DNA of 64,000 bases, from the NCBI GenBank assembly GCA_036271555.1, contig DATBAK010000010.1, forward strand, positions 62,001 through 126,000, in the 5' to 3' direction. Position numbers and translations under genes: made by a program. Position 1 is the stretch's first letter. Every line of letters starts with the position of its first letter. The notes beneath the pieces are model-generated. The model was not told the DNA's origin, did not search any database, and saw only the letters and a program-made list of their open reading frames with translations. This document shows positions 1 through 8,905 of this stretch, one piece after another. Source of the stretch: Acidimicrobiia bacterium (GTDB lineage Bacteria > Actinomycetota > Acidimicrobiia > IMCC26256 > PALSA-610).

Positions 1-374
1 CCGAGCCCGTCGAGCGCGTCGAGCCGCTGCCGGCCGGCGCGGTAGCCGCCGATGCCGGCGAGCACGACGCCGAGACCGAGCGCCTCCTTCCAGCTGCCCA
101 GCGGGCGGACGACCGCGCCGGGCACACCCCATCGGTAGAGCTGCGCGAGCAGGAGGCCCTGGAACGGAAGCAGCGCGACGAGCACGAGCAAGCTGCGATC
201 CGGTCGGCGGGCCGCGAGCAGGACCACGACCGCCGCCGCGAGCGCGGCGAGCGCTCGGGACACGTACGCGCCGTGGGTCCCGTAGACGAAGGCTGCGAGC
301 GCGACAGGGACGAGCCACGGCCATCCCTCGACCGCCGCCCGTCGCACCGCCCGCGACCGCGTGGAGACGGTCAC
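1..374 (-). CDS. O-antigen ligase-like membrane protein, partial (N-terminus only)
   Basis: The reading frame runs off the left edge of the window, so only about 124 N-terminal residues are visible. After a short Arg-rich start it shows two or three hydrophobic segments: one from about residue 18 containing LVPVALAAFVYG, one with ALAALAAAVVVLLAA, and one with LLVLVALLPFQGLLLAQLY. Short loops with positive charges separate them. This pattern, and the LLPFQGLL stretch, resemble the N-terminus of O-antigen ligase/polymerase-type membrane proteins. That would suit its position, divergent from a glycan-synthesis operon starting at 540. The start is a GTG; an overlapping ATG two bases upstream runs straight into a stop. 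The membrane character is seen in the sequence; the ligase assignment is an inference from topology and context. Confidence 0.5.
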   Translation of the reverse strand, partial: MTVSTRSRAVRRAAVEGWPWLVPVALAAFVYGTHGAYVSRALAALAAAVVVLLAARRPDRSLLVLVALLPFQGLLLAQLYRWGVPGAVVRPLGSWKEALGLGVVLAGIGGYRAGRQRLDALDGL

Positions 375-539
375 ATCAACGTAGGGACCCGCGTCCCAGC
401 CCCAGCACGGCTGCGTCTTACCCGCGCGGCCCCGACTCATGCGTAGTGCGAGGGGTTTCGGGTAGAGCGACCGCCGGGCCGGGCCGCGGGGGTTCGGCCG
501 GCGCGAATTCGCCGGGCACGGACCGGCCGAGGCGGTTCG

Positions 540-2333
540 ATGGCCCGCATCCTCACGCTCACGAGTTGGTACCCGCCGCACCACTTCGGCGGCTACGAGC
601 TCTCGTGTTTCGATGTGATGACGCGCTGGGTCCAGCGCGGTCACGAGGTTCGTGTCGTCTGCAGTGACGAGCGGGTACCTCGTGCGCGTCCCGCCGACGC
701 CGCGCACGAGGCGCTCGTCCGCCGCGAGCTCCGGCCGCACTACCACGAGGCGACGCGAACGAAGCCGGGCCTGCGGGAGCTCGTCGCGATCGAACGGGCG
801 GATCACCGCGTCCTCGCCGAGCAGCTCGCCGAGTTCCGGCCCGACGTGGTGTCGGTGTGGCACATGGTCGCGATCCCGGCGAGCTTGCTGCAGCTCCTGA
901 CGGAGTCCGGGCTCCCGATCGTCTACGTCGTCTGCGACAACTGGCCCGTCTACACCGCGTCGACCGACCCCTGGATCGCGCGCTTCGAGGGTGGAGGTCC
1001 GCTGCGCGCGCTCGCGGGACGGGCAGTGCAGCGCGTCAGCGGCATGCCGACGACTCGCGGCCGATTCACCGATCGCGGCAGCTTCTGCTTCGTCAGCGAC
1101 ACGACCCGCGCCGCGGTGATCGACGCCAAACCGTGGTCGTATCCGCGCTCGACCGTGGTCTACAGCGGGATCGAGCCGGCCGATTTCCCGACCGAGTCGT
1201 CGTCCGACGAAAACCCGGAGCGGGTCGTCGGACGCCTGCTCTACGTCGGCCGGCTCGACGCCTTGAAAGGGGTCGACACGCTGTTGCGAGCGCTGACCCT
1301 GCTCCCGCCCGAGGTGACGCTCGAATGCTTCGGCCGCGGCGCGGACCACGAGCGGGCACGACTGCGAGCGCTCGCGCAGTCGCTCGGCGTCGCGACACGG
1401 GTCGAGTTCGGATCGCTCGAGCGGAACGAGCTCGCGGCCCGCTACCGCGCGGCCGACGCGGTGGTGTTCCCGAGCGAGTGGCCGGAGCCCTTCGGTCTCG
1501 TGCCGCTGGAAGCGATGGCGTGCGGAACGCCGGTCGTCGCGTCGGGCGTCGGCGGATCGGGCGAGTTCCTGCGCGACGGCGAGAACTGCGTGCGCTTCAA
1601 ACCGCGCGACGAGCACGCACTCGCCGGCGCGATCACGCGCCTGCTGCGCGACCCGGATCTGCGGCGGCTCGTGGTGAAGGGCGGCTTCGAGACGGCTCGG
1701 GAGCTCACCGTCGACCACCTGGCCGACACGCTCGACGACTGGCACCGCGCGGCGATCTCCGGCGACTCGGGACGCGACCGCGGCCGAGACCTCGCCGCGG
1801 CCGGCGTGATCCGGATCCCGCCCCGCGGACCGGTCGACGATCGCGACCGCGTCGTCGCCGCACTGCTGAACCGGTCACACGGTCCGGTGCTCGACCTCAC
1901 GACCGACGACCGCACGGTTCGAGCCGCGGGCGCGATCGTGCGGGCCGACGCGCACGCGTTGCCGTTCCGCGACCACGCGTTCGCCGCCGCCGCCGCACAC
2001 GACACCCAGGGGAGCAAGGAGCTCGCGCGCGTCGTGCGCGCCGGTGGGTCCGTCGTGTTCAGCACGACCAATCGCTTCGACGCGCGGCTCGCGTCCCGGC
2101 GCGTGCTCGAACGAGTCCGCCTCGGACCTGACCGCGCGCGCACACGCCATGCGGTCGATGCTCTCGACGCGCACTTCGACGTCGTCGGCCGGCATCCCGT
2201 CGCGTGGACCGGCGGCCGCAAGCGCGCGCTCGCGGCACGGGTCGTGCGCCTCGGACCGCTGCGCCGGTTCGGCCCTGCGACCGTGCTCGAGACGAAGCCC
2301 CGTCAGCCCTTGATGCCGATCCGGCCCGTGTAG
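540..2333 (+). CDS. GT4 glycosyltransferase with C-terminal methyltransferase-like domain
   Basis: Predicted cytoplasmic GT-B glycosyltransferase of family 4 that would transfer an activated sugar to a growing glycan. The N-terminus (LTSWYPPHHFGGYEL, residues 7-21) is the usual acceptor-side opening. The nucleotide-sugar half has VGRLDALKG near residue 236 and FPSEWPEPFG followed by PLEAMACGTPVVAS near 310-335, the E-x7-E type motif. At 597 residues it is about 200 longer than a normal GT4. The extra C-terminal part (from about 430) has RADAHALPFRDHAFAAAA and ELARVVRAGGSVVFSTTN, which recall motifs II and III of class I SAM methyltransferases, but no clear Gly-rich motif I, so it may be degenerate. 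A GAGG ribosome site lies seven bases before the ATG. It leads the plus-strand glycan operon. The sugar and acceptor are unknown. Confidence 0.85.
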   Translation: MARILTLTSWYPPHHFGGYELSCFDVMTRWVQRGHEVRVVCSDERVPRARPADAAHEALVRRELRPHYHEATRTKPGLRELVAIERADHRVLAEQLAEFRPDVVSVWHMVAIPASLLQLLTESGLPIVYVVCDNWPVYTASTDPWIARFEGGGPLRALAGRAVQRVSGMPTTRGRFTDRGSFCFVSDTTRAAVIDAKPWSYPRSTVVYSGIEPADFPTESSSDENPERVVGRLLYVGRLDALKGVDTLLRALTLLPPEVTLECFGRGADHERARLRALAQSLGVATRVEFGSLERNELAARYRAADAVVFPSEWPEPFGLVPLEAMACGTPVVASGVGGSGEFLRDGENCVRFKPRDEHALAGAITRLLRDPDLRRLVVKGGFETARELTVDHLADTLDDWHRAAISGDSGRDRGRDLAAAGVIRIPPRGPVDDRDRVVAALLNRSHGPVLDLTTDDRTVRAAGAIVRADAHALPFRDHAFAAAAAHDTQGSKELARVVRAGGSVVFSTTNRFDARLASRRVLERVRLGPDRARTRHAVDALDAHFDVVGRHPVAWTGGRKRALAARVVRLGPLRRFGPATVLETKPRQPLMPIRPV

Positions 2334-2535
2334 TCGATCCGGTGCAGGAAGGTCGGCCGCGCCATCCGTGGAGAAGTACGCGTCGTTGACGAGCCGAGAG
2401 GGCGTCGGCTCATCCCCGCCGCGCCCGCGTCACACCGGGAGGTGTGAGGCGAGCGTGATGCGGGAAGAACGGGCGCCGTGCCCCGGGAGGACCGGATCTG
2501 ACGGTCGTCGGGGCGGGGGACCGGGGCTGGAGGCC

Positions 2536-3294
2536 GTGGAAGCGAAGCTCTTGGATGCGAGTCGCGAGGGCGGCGCGGCCGGCGACGGTCCGCGCTTCCT
2601 GGTCGTCGACCGCGAACGTCTCCACCGCCCGACGCGCGGGCACCCGCTCGCGCACATCATCCGCGAGCTGCGCACCGTGCTCGGCGAGCTGACCGGCGCC
2701 CTCGACCTCTCGCCGTGCTCGACCGTCGTCGACTACGGCTGCGCCGACATGAAGTACCGCGACCTGTTCGGCGACGTCGTCTACCTCGGCGCCGATCTGC
2801 GCGGAAACCCCGATGCCGCCATCGAGCTCACGCCCGACGGTCGGCTGCCGTTGCCCGACGCGAGCGCCGACGCGATGTTCTCGTGCCAGGTGCTCGAGCA
2901 CGTCGAGCGTCCCGACCGCTACCTCGCGGAATGCGCGCGCGTGCTGCGACCCGGCGGCCGGCTGCTGCTCTCGACGCACGGGATCATGGCGCTGCACCGC
3001 GACCCGGTCGACTACTGGCGCTGGACCGCCGACGGACTGCAGCACGTCGTCGCCGACGCGGGGCTCCGGATCGAGCGGTTCGAGGGGATCATGGGCCTCG
3101 CCGCGACCGGCATCCAGCTCTTCCAGGACGCCACCCACCAGCGCGTGCCCCGGCGGTTGCTCCGCACCTACTTCTGGCTGATGCAGGGGCTCGTCGCCGC
3201 CTTCGACCGGCAGAGCTCCGCGAGCCGCGCGGAGAACGCGCTCGTGTTCGCGCTCGTCGCCGTCAAGCCCGACCAGGAGAGGTCTCGACGATGA
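2536..3294 (+). CDS. class I SAM-dependent methyltransferase
   Basis: Predicted Rossmann-fold methyltransferase of about 252 residues. Motif I is VVDYGCADMKY, the acidic ribose-binding loop is YLGADLRGNP, and the motif II/III region is DAMFSCQVLEHVERPDRYL followed by CARVLRPGGRLLLSTHG, all typical of Methyltransf_11-type enzymes. I chose GTG at 2536 because a GGAG site sits seven bases before it; the open frame runs back to 2368, but that part is Arg/Gly-rich and unlike coding sequence. Its stop overlaps the next gene's ATG (ATGA), so the two are probably translationally coupled. In a glycan locus it most likely methylates a sugar or lipid carrier. The substrate cannot be read from the sequence. 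Confidence 0.85.
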   Translation: MEAKLLDASREGGAAGDGPRFLVVDRERLHRPTRGHPLAHIIRELRTVLGELTGALDLSPCSTVVDYGCADMKYRDLFGDVVYLGADLRGNPDAAIELTPDGRLPLPDASADAMFSCQVLEHVERPDRYLAECARVLRPGGRLLLSTHGIMALHRDPVDYWRWTADGLQHVVADAGLRIERFEGIMGLAATGIQLFQDATHQRVPRRLLRTYFWLMQGLVAAFDRQSSASRAENALVFALVAVKPDQERSRR

Positions 3295-5219
3295 CCACCA
3301 CGATGGATCCGCCCCGCCGGCGCGAGCTCGGCGACATCGCGGCCAAAGCCGCGGCGGTACCCGGCGAGCTGTACCGCGCGTACCAGTCGCGCGGCCGTCC
3401 GCCGTCGCCCGCGGGCGAGCGCATCCTCCTCGAGTTCGAGCGCACGTATCCGAACGCGTTCTTCGTGCAGGTCGGGTCGAACGACGGCGAGCAGTGCGAT
3501 CCGCTGCGCGCGGCGATCCTGCGCCAGCCGTGGCACGGCATCATGATCGAGCCCGTCCCGTACGTGTTCGCGCGACTGCAGCAGAACTACGGCCGGTTCT
3601 CCGATCGCATCACGCTCGAGCCCGTCGCGATCGGCGACTCCGACGGTGAGCTGCCCTTCTACCACCTTGCCCCGGTTCCCGATCACGAGGCCGTGGGTCT
3701 GCCGCAGTGGTACGACGGCATCGGCTCGTTCCGGCGTGAGCACGTGTTGAAGCACGTCGAGCACATTCCCGACATCGCCGACCGCATCGTCCGCACGGAC
3801 CTGCCGACGCTCACGTTCGAATCGCTGTGCGCGCGTCACGGTGTCGGTCGGATCGACCTCGTGCACATCGACGCCGAAGGCTCGGACTTCGACGTCGTGA
3901 AGGCGATCGACTACGCCGCCCACCGCCCGCGACTCGTGATCTACGAGCACTACCACCTGTCGGCCGACGACCAGGGTCGCTGCCGCGAGTTCCTCCACGC
4001 GCACGGCTACGAGACCTGGGAGTACGGCATGGACACGTGGTGCCTGCTGCGCACGCACCTCGGTCCGGACGACCGCAAGTTCGTCGACCTCTGGGACGCG
4101 GTGCGTCGCGAGGAGCGCGTCGGCGCGTCGAACTCGCTGCGGCGCGCGCTCGTCGAACGCCCCGCGTTGCAGCGCACCGCGCGGAAGGCGTGGCGGCGAC
4201 TCAAGCGGCTCGCGGAGGGCGACCAGCGCTTCGCGGTGGAGCTGTGGCTCGAGGCCGCGCTCCCGCAGCTCACGCCGATCGAGTGGAAGATGCTCAGCCA
4301 GAACTTCGACGACACGCGCGCGTTGCCGACCGGAGCATCGGAGGCGCTCGCCGTCGATCACCCGCGGCTCGCCGAGTTGCGCGGCGCGTACGCGGCGACC
4401 GGTCTGCCCGTGATCGTGCCGTCGGTGTGGAACCAGGAACGCATCGACGCGCAGCTCGACCTCGCGCACTTCCGCGGCGAGAACGCCTACGTGTGGCACT
4501 ACCGCGAGTGGCCGCGCGTGATGCAGCTCAAGTACTTCGCCTACTCGGAGTACGTGCGCGCGCGTGATCCGCGCGGGCTCGTCGAGCAGCTCGGCGAGGA
4601 CGGGCAGTTCGGCTGCTGGACGTTCGACTTCCCCGGCCGGACGCGCGTGAGTCGCGACCTGCTCGACTCGGTGAACGAGCTCGCCTTCCTCGACCGGCAC
4701 CTGCACGTGCTCGACCGCTCGCACCTGCGTGTGCTCGACATCGGTGCGGGCTACGGGCGCATGGCGCACCGCATGTCGGGCGCGGCGCCCGGCCTCGACG
4801 ACTACTGCTGTGTCGACGCGATTCCCGAGTCGACGTTCCTGTGCGAGTACTACACGCAGTTCCGAGGCTGCGCGCCGCCGGCGCGCGTCGTCCCGCTTCA
4901 CGAGCTCGACGGCGCGCTCGAACCCGGCGCGTTCGATCTCGCGGTGAACATCCACAGCTTCTCGGAGTGCACGTACGACTCGATCGGCTGGTGGATGGAT
5001 CGCGTCGCGGCGCTGCGCATCCCGGATCTGTTCATCGTCCCGAACGACCGCGACGAGGTCCTGAGCTTCGAGCGCGACGGGTCGCGTCACGACGCGCGCC
5101 CACTCATCGAGGCTGCGGGCTACGAGCTCGTCGAATCCGAGCCGGTGATCTCGGATCCCGCGGTGCGCGACCTCATGAAGGTCACCGACCACTTCCTGCT
5201 GTTCCACCGCGCGGTCTGA
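3291..5219 (+). CDS. FkbM-family methyltransferase fused to a sugar O-methyltransferase-like domain
   Basis: A 642-residue protein with two methyltransferase modules. The first (about residues 55-235) is FkbM-like: FFVQVGSNDGEQCDPL, IMIEPVPYVFARL and DLVHIDAEGSDFDVVKAID are the SAM-binding and catalytic-region motifs of that family. The second (about 345-642) opens with PSVWNQERIDAQLDL and HFRGENAYVW and has its own motif I, LRVLDIGAGYGRMAHRM, near residue 480. This resembles the bacterial 'putative sugar O-methyltransferase' group. The ATG overlaps the preceding stop and has a GGAGAGG site upstream. The protein would place two methyl groups, or recognise one glycan with two sites, in the cytoplasm. 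Family assignments are by motif recognition; the sugar positions are unknown. Confidence 0.85.
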   Translation: MTTTMDPPRRRELGDIAAKAAAVPGELYRAYQSRGRPPSPAGERILLEFERTYPNAFFVQVGSNDGEQCDPLRAAILRQPWHGIMIEPVPYVFARLQQNYGRFSDRITLEPVAIGDSDGELPFYHLAPVPDHEAVGLPQWYDGIGSFRREHVLKHVEHIPDIADRIVRTDLPTLTFESLCARHGVGRIDLVHIDAEGSDFDVVKAIDYAAHRPRLVIYEHYHLSADDQGRCREFLHAHGYETWEYGMDTWCLLRTHLGPDDRKFVDLWDAVRREERVGASNSLRRALVERPALQRTARKAWRRLKRLAEGDQRFAVELWLEAALPQLTPIEWKMLSQNFDDTRALPTGASEALAVDHPRLAELRGAYAATGLPVIVPSVWNQERIDAQLDLAHFRGENAYVWHYREWPRVMQLKYFAYSEYVRARDPRGLVEQLGEDGQFGCWTFDFPGRTRVSRDLLDSVNELAFLDRHLHVLDRSHLRVLDIGAGYGRMAHRMSGAAPGLDDYCCVDAIPESTFLCEYYTQFRGCAPPARVVPLHELDGALEPGAFDLAVNIHSFSECTYDSIGWWMDRVAALRIPDLFIVPNDRDEVLSFERDGSRHDARPLIEAAGYELVESEPVISDPAVRDLMKVTDHFLLFHRAV

Positions 5220-5234
5220 CGCGGAGACGACGCC

Positions 5235-6188
5235 ATGACGATGCACGTCGCGTGCGCGGCCGACGAGGCGTACGTCGGCCACTGCGCAACCATGCTGCAC
5301 TCGCTGCTCACGCGGCACGCATCCGACGGCGTCGTCGTGCACTTCCTGCACGCACCGACGTTCGACGCCGACGATCGCGCACGGCTCGCCGCTCACATCG
5401 AGCGCAACGGCGGAACCGTCGAGCTCCACGCGATCGACGACGCGCACCTCGCCGGTCTCCCCGCGATCAACGGGATCCCGCCGATCATGTGGAACCGGGT
5501 GTTCCTTCCCGAGCTGCTCCCCGACGTCGACCGCGTGCTCTACCTCGACGCCGACACGTTGATCGTCGACGACCTCCGGCCGCTGTGGCGGGAGCCCCTC
5601 GCGGATACGTACGTCGCCGCGGTCACGAACGTGCTCGAGGCCGCGCACGCACACCACGCGCGCGAGCTCGGGCTCCCCCCCGACCAGCCCTACTTCAACA
5701 GCGGGGTGCTGCTCTTCAACCTCGACGAGATGCGCGCGGGCGACTGCACGGCCCGGATCACGCGCTACGCGCGCGGCGAACGGCTGCGCTGGCCCGACCA
5801 GGACGCGCTCAACGCCATCCTCGGTACGCGGTGCCGCTCACTGCACCCGCGCTGGAACTGCATGAACAGCCTGTTCCTCCTGCCCGAGGCGACGGACGTG
5901 TTCGGCGCAACGGTGGTCCGCGAGGCGCGCGCGCATCCGGCGATCGTGCACTTCGAGGGTCCGGTGCTCGCGAAGCCGTGGCACTACCTCAGCAAGCACC
6001 CGTTCCGGCGCGCGTACCTGGAACACCGCGCCGCGACGCCGTGGCCGGACGCGCCGATGACGGGACGGACTCTGGGTAACCGGCTCCTGCGGCCACTGCC
6101 GCCGAGGGTCACGCTCGGCGTGCTGCGCGGGGTCGCCATCGCACGCCGACGCGTGCTCACCACGGTCGGTTCCGGGGCCGGCCAATGA
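5235..6188 (+). CDS. glycosyltransferase family 8
   Basis: Predicted retaining GT-A transferase of the galactosyl/glucosyltransferase family 8 (LgtC/glycogenin group), 317 residues, close to the family's usual length. The N-terminus has HVACAADEAYVGHCATML, the nucleotide-binding start. The metal-binding DxD is in RVLYLDADTLIVDDL (about 100-115), the acceptor-side motif is YFNSGVLLFNLDEM, and the C-terminal part has WPDQDALNAIL. A GGAG site lies eight bases before the ATG. It sits 15 bases after the FkbM fusion gene and its stop overlaps the next ATG, so it belongs to the same operon. It should add a hexose from a UDP-sugar to the glycan; the exact sugar is not visible. Confidence 0.88.
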   Translation: MTMHVACAADEAYVGHCATMLHSLLTRHASDGVVVHFLHAPTFDADDRARLAAHIERNGGTVELHAIDDAHLAGLPAINGIPPIMWNRVFLPELLPDVDRVLYLDADTLIVDDLRPLWREPLADTYVAAVTNVLEAAHAHHARELGLPPDQPYFNSGVLLFNLDEMRAGDCTARITRYARGERLRWPDQDALNAILGTRCRSLHPRWNCMNSLFLLPEATDVFGATVVREARAHPAIVHFEGPVLAKPWHYLSKHPFRRAYLEHRAATPWPDAPMTGRTLGNRLLRPLPPRVTLGVLRGVAIARRRVLTTVGSGAGQ

Positions 6189-7063
6189 TTCGGCAACGGC
6201 CGTCGCTGCCGCCGCGAGTGCGCAAGGCGGGGTTCGAAGGCGCGCTGGCCGCGGCCGAGCGACTCTCGGGCCGGCGCGCGTTCCTCACTTCGTACCCGAT
6301 CGATCCGCAGCCGCGCTGGGGTTGGGGTCAACCCGCGAACGCCGCGCTCGAAGCGCTGCTCGCGCGTGATCTCGACCTGTTCGAGGCCGCGCGCAAGTCG
6401 GTCGGCGCGCACCTCGACTTCCTCGCGTCGATCCCTGCGCACGGCGGTCCGACGACGCTGCACTGGGACAACGACTTCTGGGGCGCGCTCGACGCGGGCT
6501 TCCAGTGCGCGTCGTTGATCGACCGCGCCCCCGCGAACTACGTCGAGGTCGGGTCGGGCTACTCGACGATGTTCGCTCGGCGCACGATCGAACGTCACGG
6601 TCTACCGACCCGCATCACGTCGATCGATCCCGCGCCGCGCGCCGAGGTCGACGCGCTCTGCGACCGTGTCGTGCGCAGCCCGGTGCAGGACGTCGACCCC
6701 GAGCTGTTCACGGCGCTCTCGCCCGGCGACATCGTGCTGTTCGACGGGTCGCACGAGGCGTACACGGGTGCCGACACGGTCGTGATGCTGCTCGACCTGC
6801 TGCCCGCGCTGCCCCCGGGTGTGCTCGTCGGCATCGACGACGTCTTCCTGCCGTGGGACTACCCGGCCGATTGGACCCGGCGCTTCTACGCCGAGCAGTA
6901 CCTGCTCGCCGCGTACCTGCTCGGTGGCGCCGCGGGCGCGTGCGTCGTGCTGCCCGCCTTCTACCTCACGCGCGCCGACGACCAACCGCACGAGCTCGAC
7001 GCGTGCGCGCCACGACTCGGCAGTTTCGGCAAGTCCTTCTGGCTCGAGCGCACAGGTCGATGA
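6185..7063 (+). CDS. class I SAM-dependent methyltransferase (Methyltransf_24-like)
   Basis: A 292-residue protein with the order of motifs of small-molecule or glycan methyltransferases. Motif I is NYVEVGSGYSTMFARR, the next acidic strand is ITSIDPAPRAEVDAL, and the following strand region is DIVLFDGSHEAYTGADTV, then PPGVLVGIDDVFLPWDYP. The DGSHxY and DDVFLPWDYP pieces are typical of the TylF/Methyltransf_24 neighbourhood. Its ATG overlaps the GT8 stop and its stop overlaps the next ATG (ATGA both times), so expression is tightly linked to the glycan operon. There is no signal peptide or membrane segment. The acceptor is unknown. Confidence 0.8.
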   Translation: MIRQRPSLPPRVRKAGFEGALAAAERLSGRRAFLTSYPIDPQPRWGWGQPANAALEALLARDLDLFEAARKSVGAHLDFLASIPAHGGPTTLHWDNDFWGALDAGFQCASLIDRAPANYVEVGSGYSTMFARRTIERHGLPTRITSIDPAPRAEVDALCDRVVRSPVQDVDPELFTALSPGDIVLFDGSHEAYTGADTVVMLLDLLPALPPGVLVGIDDVFLPWDYPADWTRRFYAEQYLLAAYLLGGAAGACVVLPAFYLTRADDQPHELDACAPRLGSFGKSFWLERTGR

Positions 7064-7902
7064 AACTCGGTCGCCGCGACTGGCTGAAGGTCCCCAACCC
7101 GACGTTGGACTGGCATGGCGTTCAGGAGCCGGGGTTGCCGCGCCGACATCTCGCGCGGATCGGTGACTGCAGCTGGCAGATCATCGACTTCGCGCACACC
7201 ATGGGTCCGCCGGGGTATCCCGCGGCGCTCGCCGACTTGCTGCGCCGGCAGGGCATCGCGATGGGGTTCTCCAACTACTTCGCCGGGACGGCCGCGGAAG
7301 TGACCGAGGCCGGCCTGGAGCGGCTGGTGCCGGTCGAGTCGGACGCGATCATCCTGCAGTTCGGAGGACGGCACGGAATGCGGCGGCTGCTGGCTTCGAC
7401 CGGCCCGCGCACGGCTTCCCTGGCGCTGTGGGCGAACTGGCGCGCGGGCTCGCTCGGCGGCTCGCTGCACCGCCATGTGACCGGGCCGGCACTCAACCGT
7501 TGGGGTCGCTCCTACTGGCCCGAGCCCGAGAGCATCGTTCGCGAAGAGGACGTCCATCGCGTGCTCTCGTGGCTGGCCGAGCATCGGCCCGGCGTTCCGT
7601 GCGCGATGTTGTCCTCGCATCCGGTACTGCGGTCGGGGTGGACGGACCGGCAGCTCGTCGAGCAGGCGACCGAGCGTTACATGCGGTTCGCGCAGGATCA
7701 TGGCCTGTTCGTGCTCGACTACCGGACGGCGATCCTGGGCCGGCTCGACTCGGGGCAGCTGCACGAGCGTGACGTGTTCGGCGCGACGGGCTACGACCTG
7801 CGCGCCGCGGGCCAATCGGTGATCGCCGAAGCGCTGTGTGACTGGCTCGGCACTCGTTGGCTGGATGGCTCCGAAGCGCCCCGGGCTTGCGGAACGCTCT
7901 GA
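7060..7902 (+). CDS. SGNH/GDSL-hydrolase-like protein of the glycan operon
   Basis: A 280-residue protein, last gene of the plus-strand glycan run, starting inside the preceding stop (ATGA). It has features that recall SGNH-fold proteins: LARIGDCSWQIIDFAH near residue 30 (GDC where GDS is usual), AIILQFGGRHGM in the middle, and FGATGYDLRAAGQSVIAEAL near the end, where block V normally carries DxxH. The Asp is present but the expected His is Arg. Such proteins in polysaccharide loci are often acyl- or acetyl-transferases or esterases acting on the glycan. The key residues are off-consensus, so it may be a divergent or inactive member, or a different fold altogether. No signal peptide is visible. 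Confidence 0.5.
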   Translation: MKLGRRDWLKVPNPTLDWHGVQEPGLPRRHLARIGDCSWQIIDFAHTMGPPGYPAALADLLRRQGIAMGFSNYFAGTAAEVTEAGLERLVPVESDAIILQFGGRHGMRRLLASTGPRTASLALWANWRAGSLGGSLHRHVTGPALNRWGRSYWPEPESIVREEDVHRVLSWLAEHRPGVPCAMLSSHPVLRSGWTDRQLVEQATERYMRFAQDHGLFVLDYRTAILGRLDSGQLHERDVFGATGYDLRAAGQSVIAEALCDWLGTRWLDGSEAPRACGTL

Positions 7903-7936
7903 TCGACGACGTCGCCGACTCGCCTCGCGCGTCGCG

Positions 7937-8869
7937 TCAGACGCGTGCCCTGATCACCGCGCGCCAGGGACCGACCGCGCTGTCGATGTCGGAGAGGCTG
8001 TAGGTCGTCACGAGCTCGACGTCACGGAAGCCCGCGTCGGCGACCATCTGCACGAGCGTGGAGAGCGCAGGCGCCCACCAGGTCGCGTCGTGGAAGCCGC
8101 CGCGGTAGCGCGTGAGGCCCGGCCCCGCACCGAGCGCGTCGATCGACGGGTCGAAGAGGTCGGCGAGCAACGCCTCACCTGAGCACACCCCGCGCAGGCG
8201 CTGCAGCGCGAGCGCGGGATCACGCAGGTGCAGGAGGATGTCGCCCGCGTGCACGAAGTCGAACGTGCCGATCGACGCGGGGTCGAGGTCGTAGATCGCG
8301 GAGTTCACGAGCTTCACCTTCGATCCGAGTCGCCGGTGCGCGATCTCCATGCCCTGCCGGAACGACAGGTCCATGTCGCGGTCGACGAACAGCGCGTGGA
8401 TCGCGCGCGGCATGTCGACCTCCGAGAATGTCTCGATGTCGACGCTGGTCACCTCGGCGCCCGTGCGCTCGAGCGCGAAGGCCCAGAAGCCGTCGCCGCT
8501 GCCGACGTCGAGCGCGCGCTTACCTGTGAGGTCGACGGGCAGGCCGTAGTGGGGGAGCAGCGGCCGGTGATCGAAACGACCGGGGGTCACCACGCCGCCG
8601 GGCAGCTCGATCGTGTGGTACCAGCCCTGCGCGGCGATCTCGTCGGCCGGCTCCTGCCGCGGGCGCGACTCCTCCTCGGCGATGAAGGCGCGCATGAACG
8701 CCATCTCCTTCTCGCGCCGGTCGATGTCGACGCTGGGCGGCGGCGCGAACGACAGCTTGTCGGGCGTCGCCGCCGGCTTCGGCCGCACCGCGCGCACCAT
8801 CTTCCCGAGCCAGTCGGGGACCTCGACCGTGACGCCGAAGCCGCCGGCGTGCGCTCCACGCTTGCTCAT
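7937..8869 (-). CDS. SAM-dependent methyltransferase, DUF1698/CmoB-like
   Basis: A 310-residue protein whose central part matches the DUF1698 methyltransferase group, related to the tRNA-modifying CmoB fold but common in glycan loci. The opening WYHTIELPGGVVTPGRFDHR is characteristic. Motif I is RALDVGSGDGFWAFALER, followed by VTSVDIETF, with the later strands FDFVHAGDILLHLRDP and GEALLADLFDP. The first 75 residues are charged and probably flexible. It is the last gene of the minus-strand exporter cluster, 36 bases after the Wzt gene. Because no tRNA-modification partner is nearby and the whole neighbourhood is glycan biosynthesis, a sugar methyltransferase is the more likely role. Confidence 0.8.
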   Translation of the reverse strand: MSKRGAHAGGFGVTVEVPDWLGKMVRAVRPKPAATPDKLSFAPPPSVDIDRREKEMAFMRAFIAEEESRPRQEPADEIAAQGWYHTIELPGGVVTPGRFDHRPLLPHYGLPVDLTGKRALDVGSGDGFWAFALERTGAEVTSVDIETFSEVDMPRAIHALFVDRDMDLSFRQGMEIAHRRLGSKVKLVNSAIYDLDPASIGTFDFVHAGDILLHLRDPALALQRLRGVCSGEALLADLFDPSIDALGAGPGLTRYRGGFHDATWWAPALSTLVQMVADAGFRDVELVTTYSLSDIDSAVGPWRAVIRARV

Positions 8870-8905
8870 CGATCCGTCCTTTCCTTCGTGCGGTCCTGAG
8901 TGCGC

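Noticed and set aside
2368-2535. Extended N-terminus of the 2536-3294 methyltransferase
   Set aside because: The codons are Arg/Gly/Pro-rich with no secondary-structure logic, and the GTG at 2536 has a well-placed GGAG.
3168-5657. 829-residue minus-strand open frame across the FkbM fusion and GT8 genes
   Set aside because: It is the antisense of well-recognised plus-strand enzymes, and its translation is Arg/Val/Asp/Glu-rich with no domain. Such frames are expected in very GC-rich DNA.
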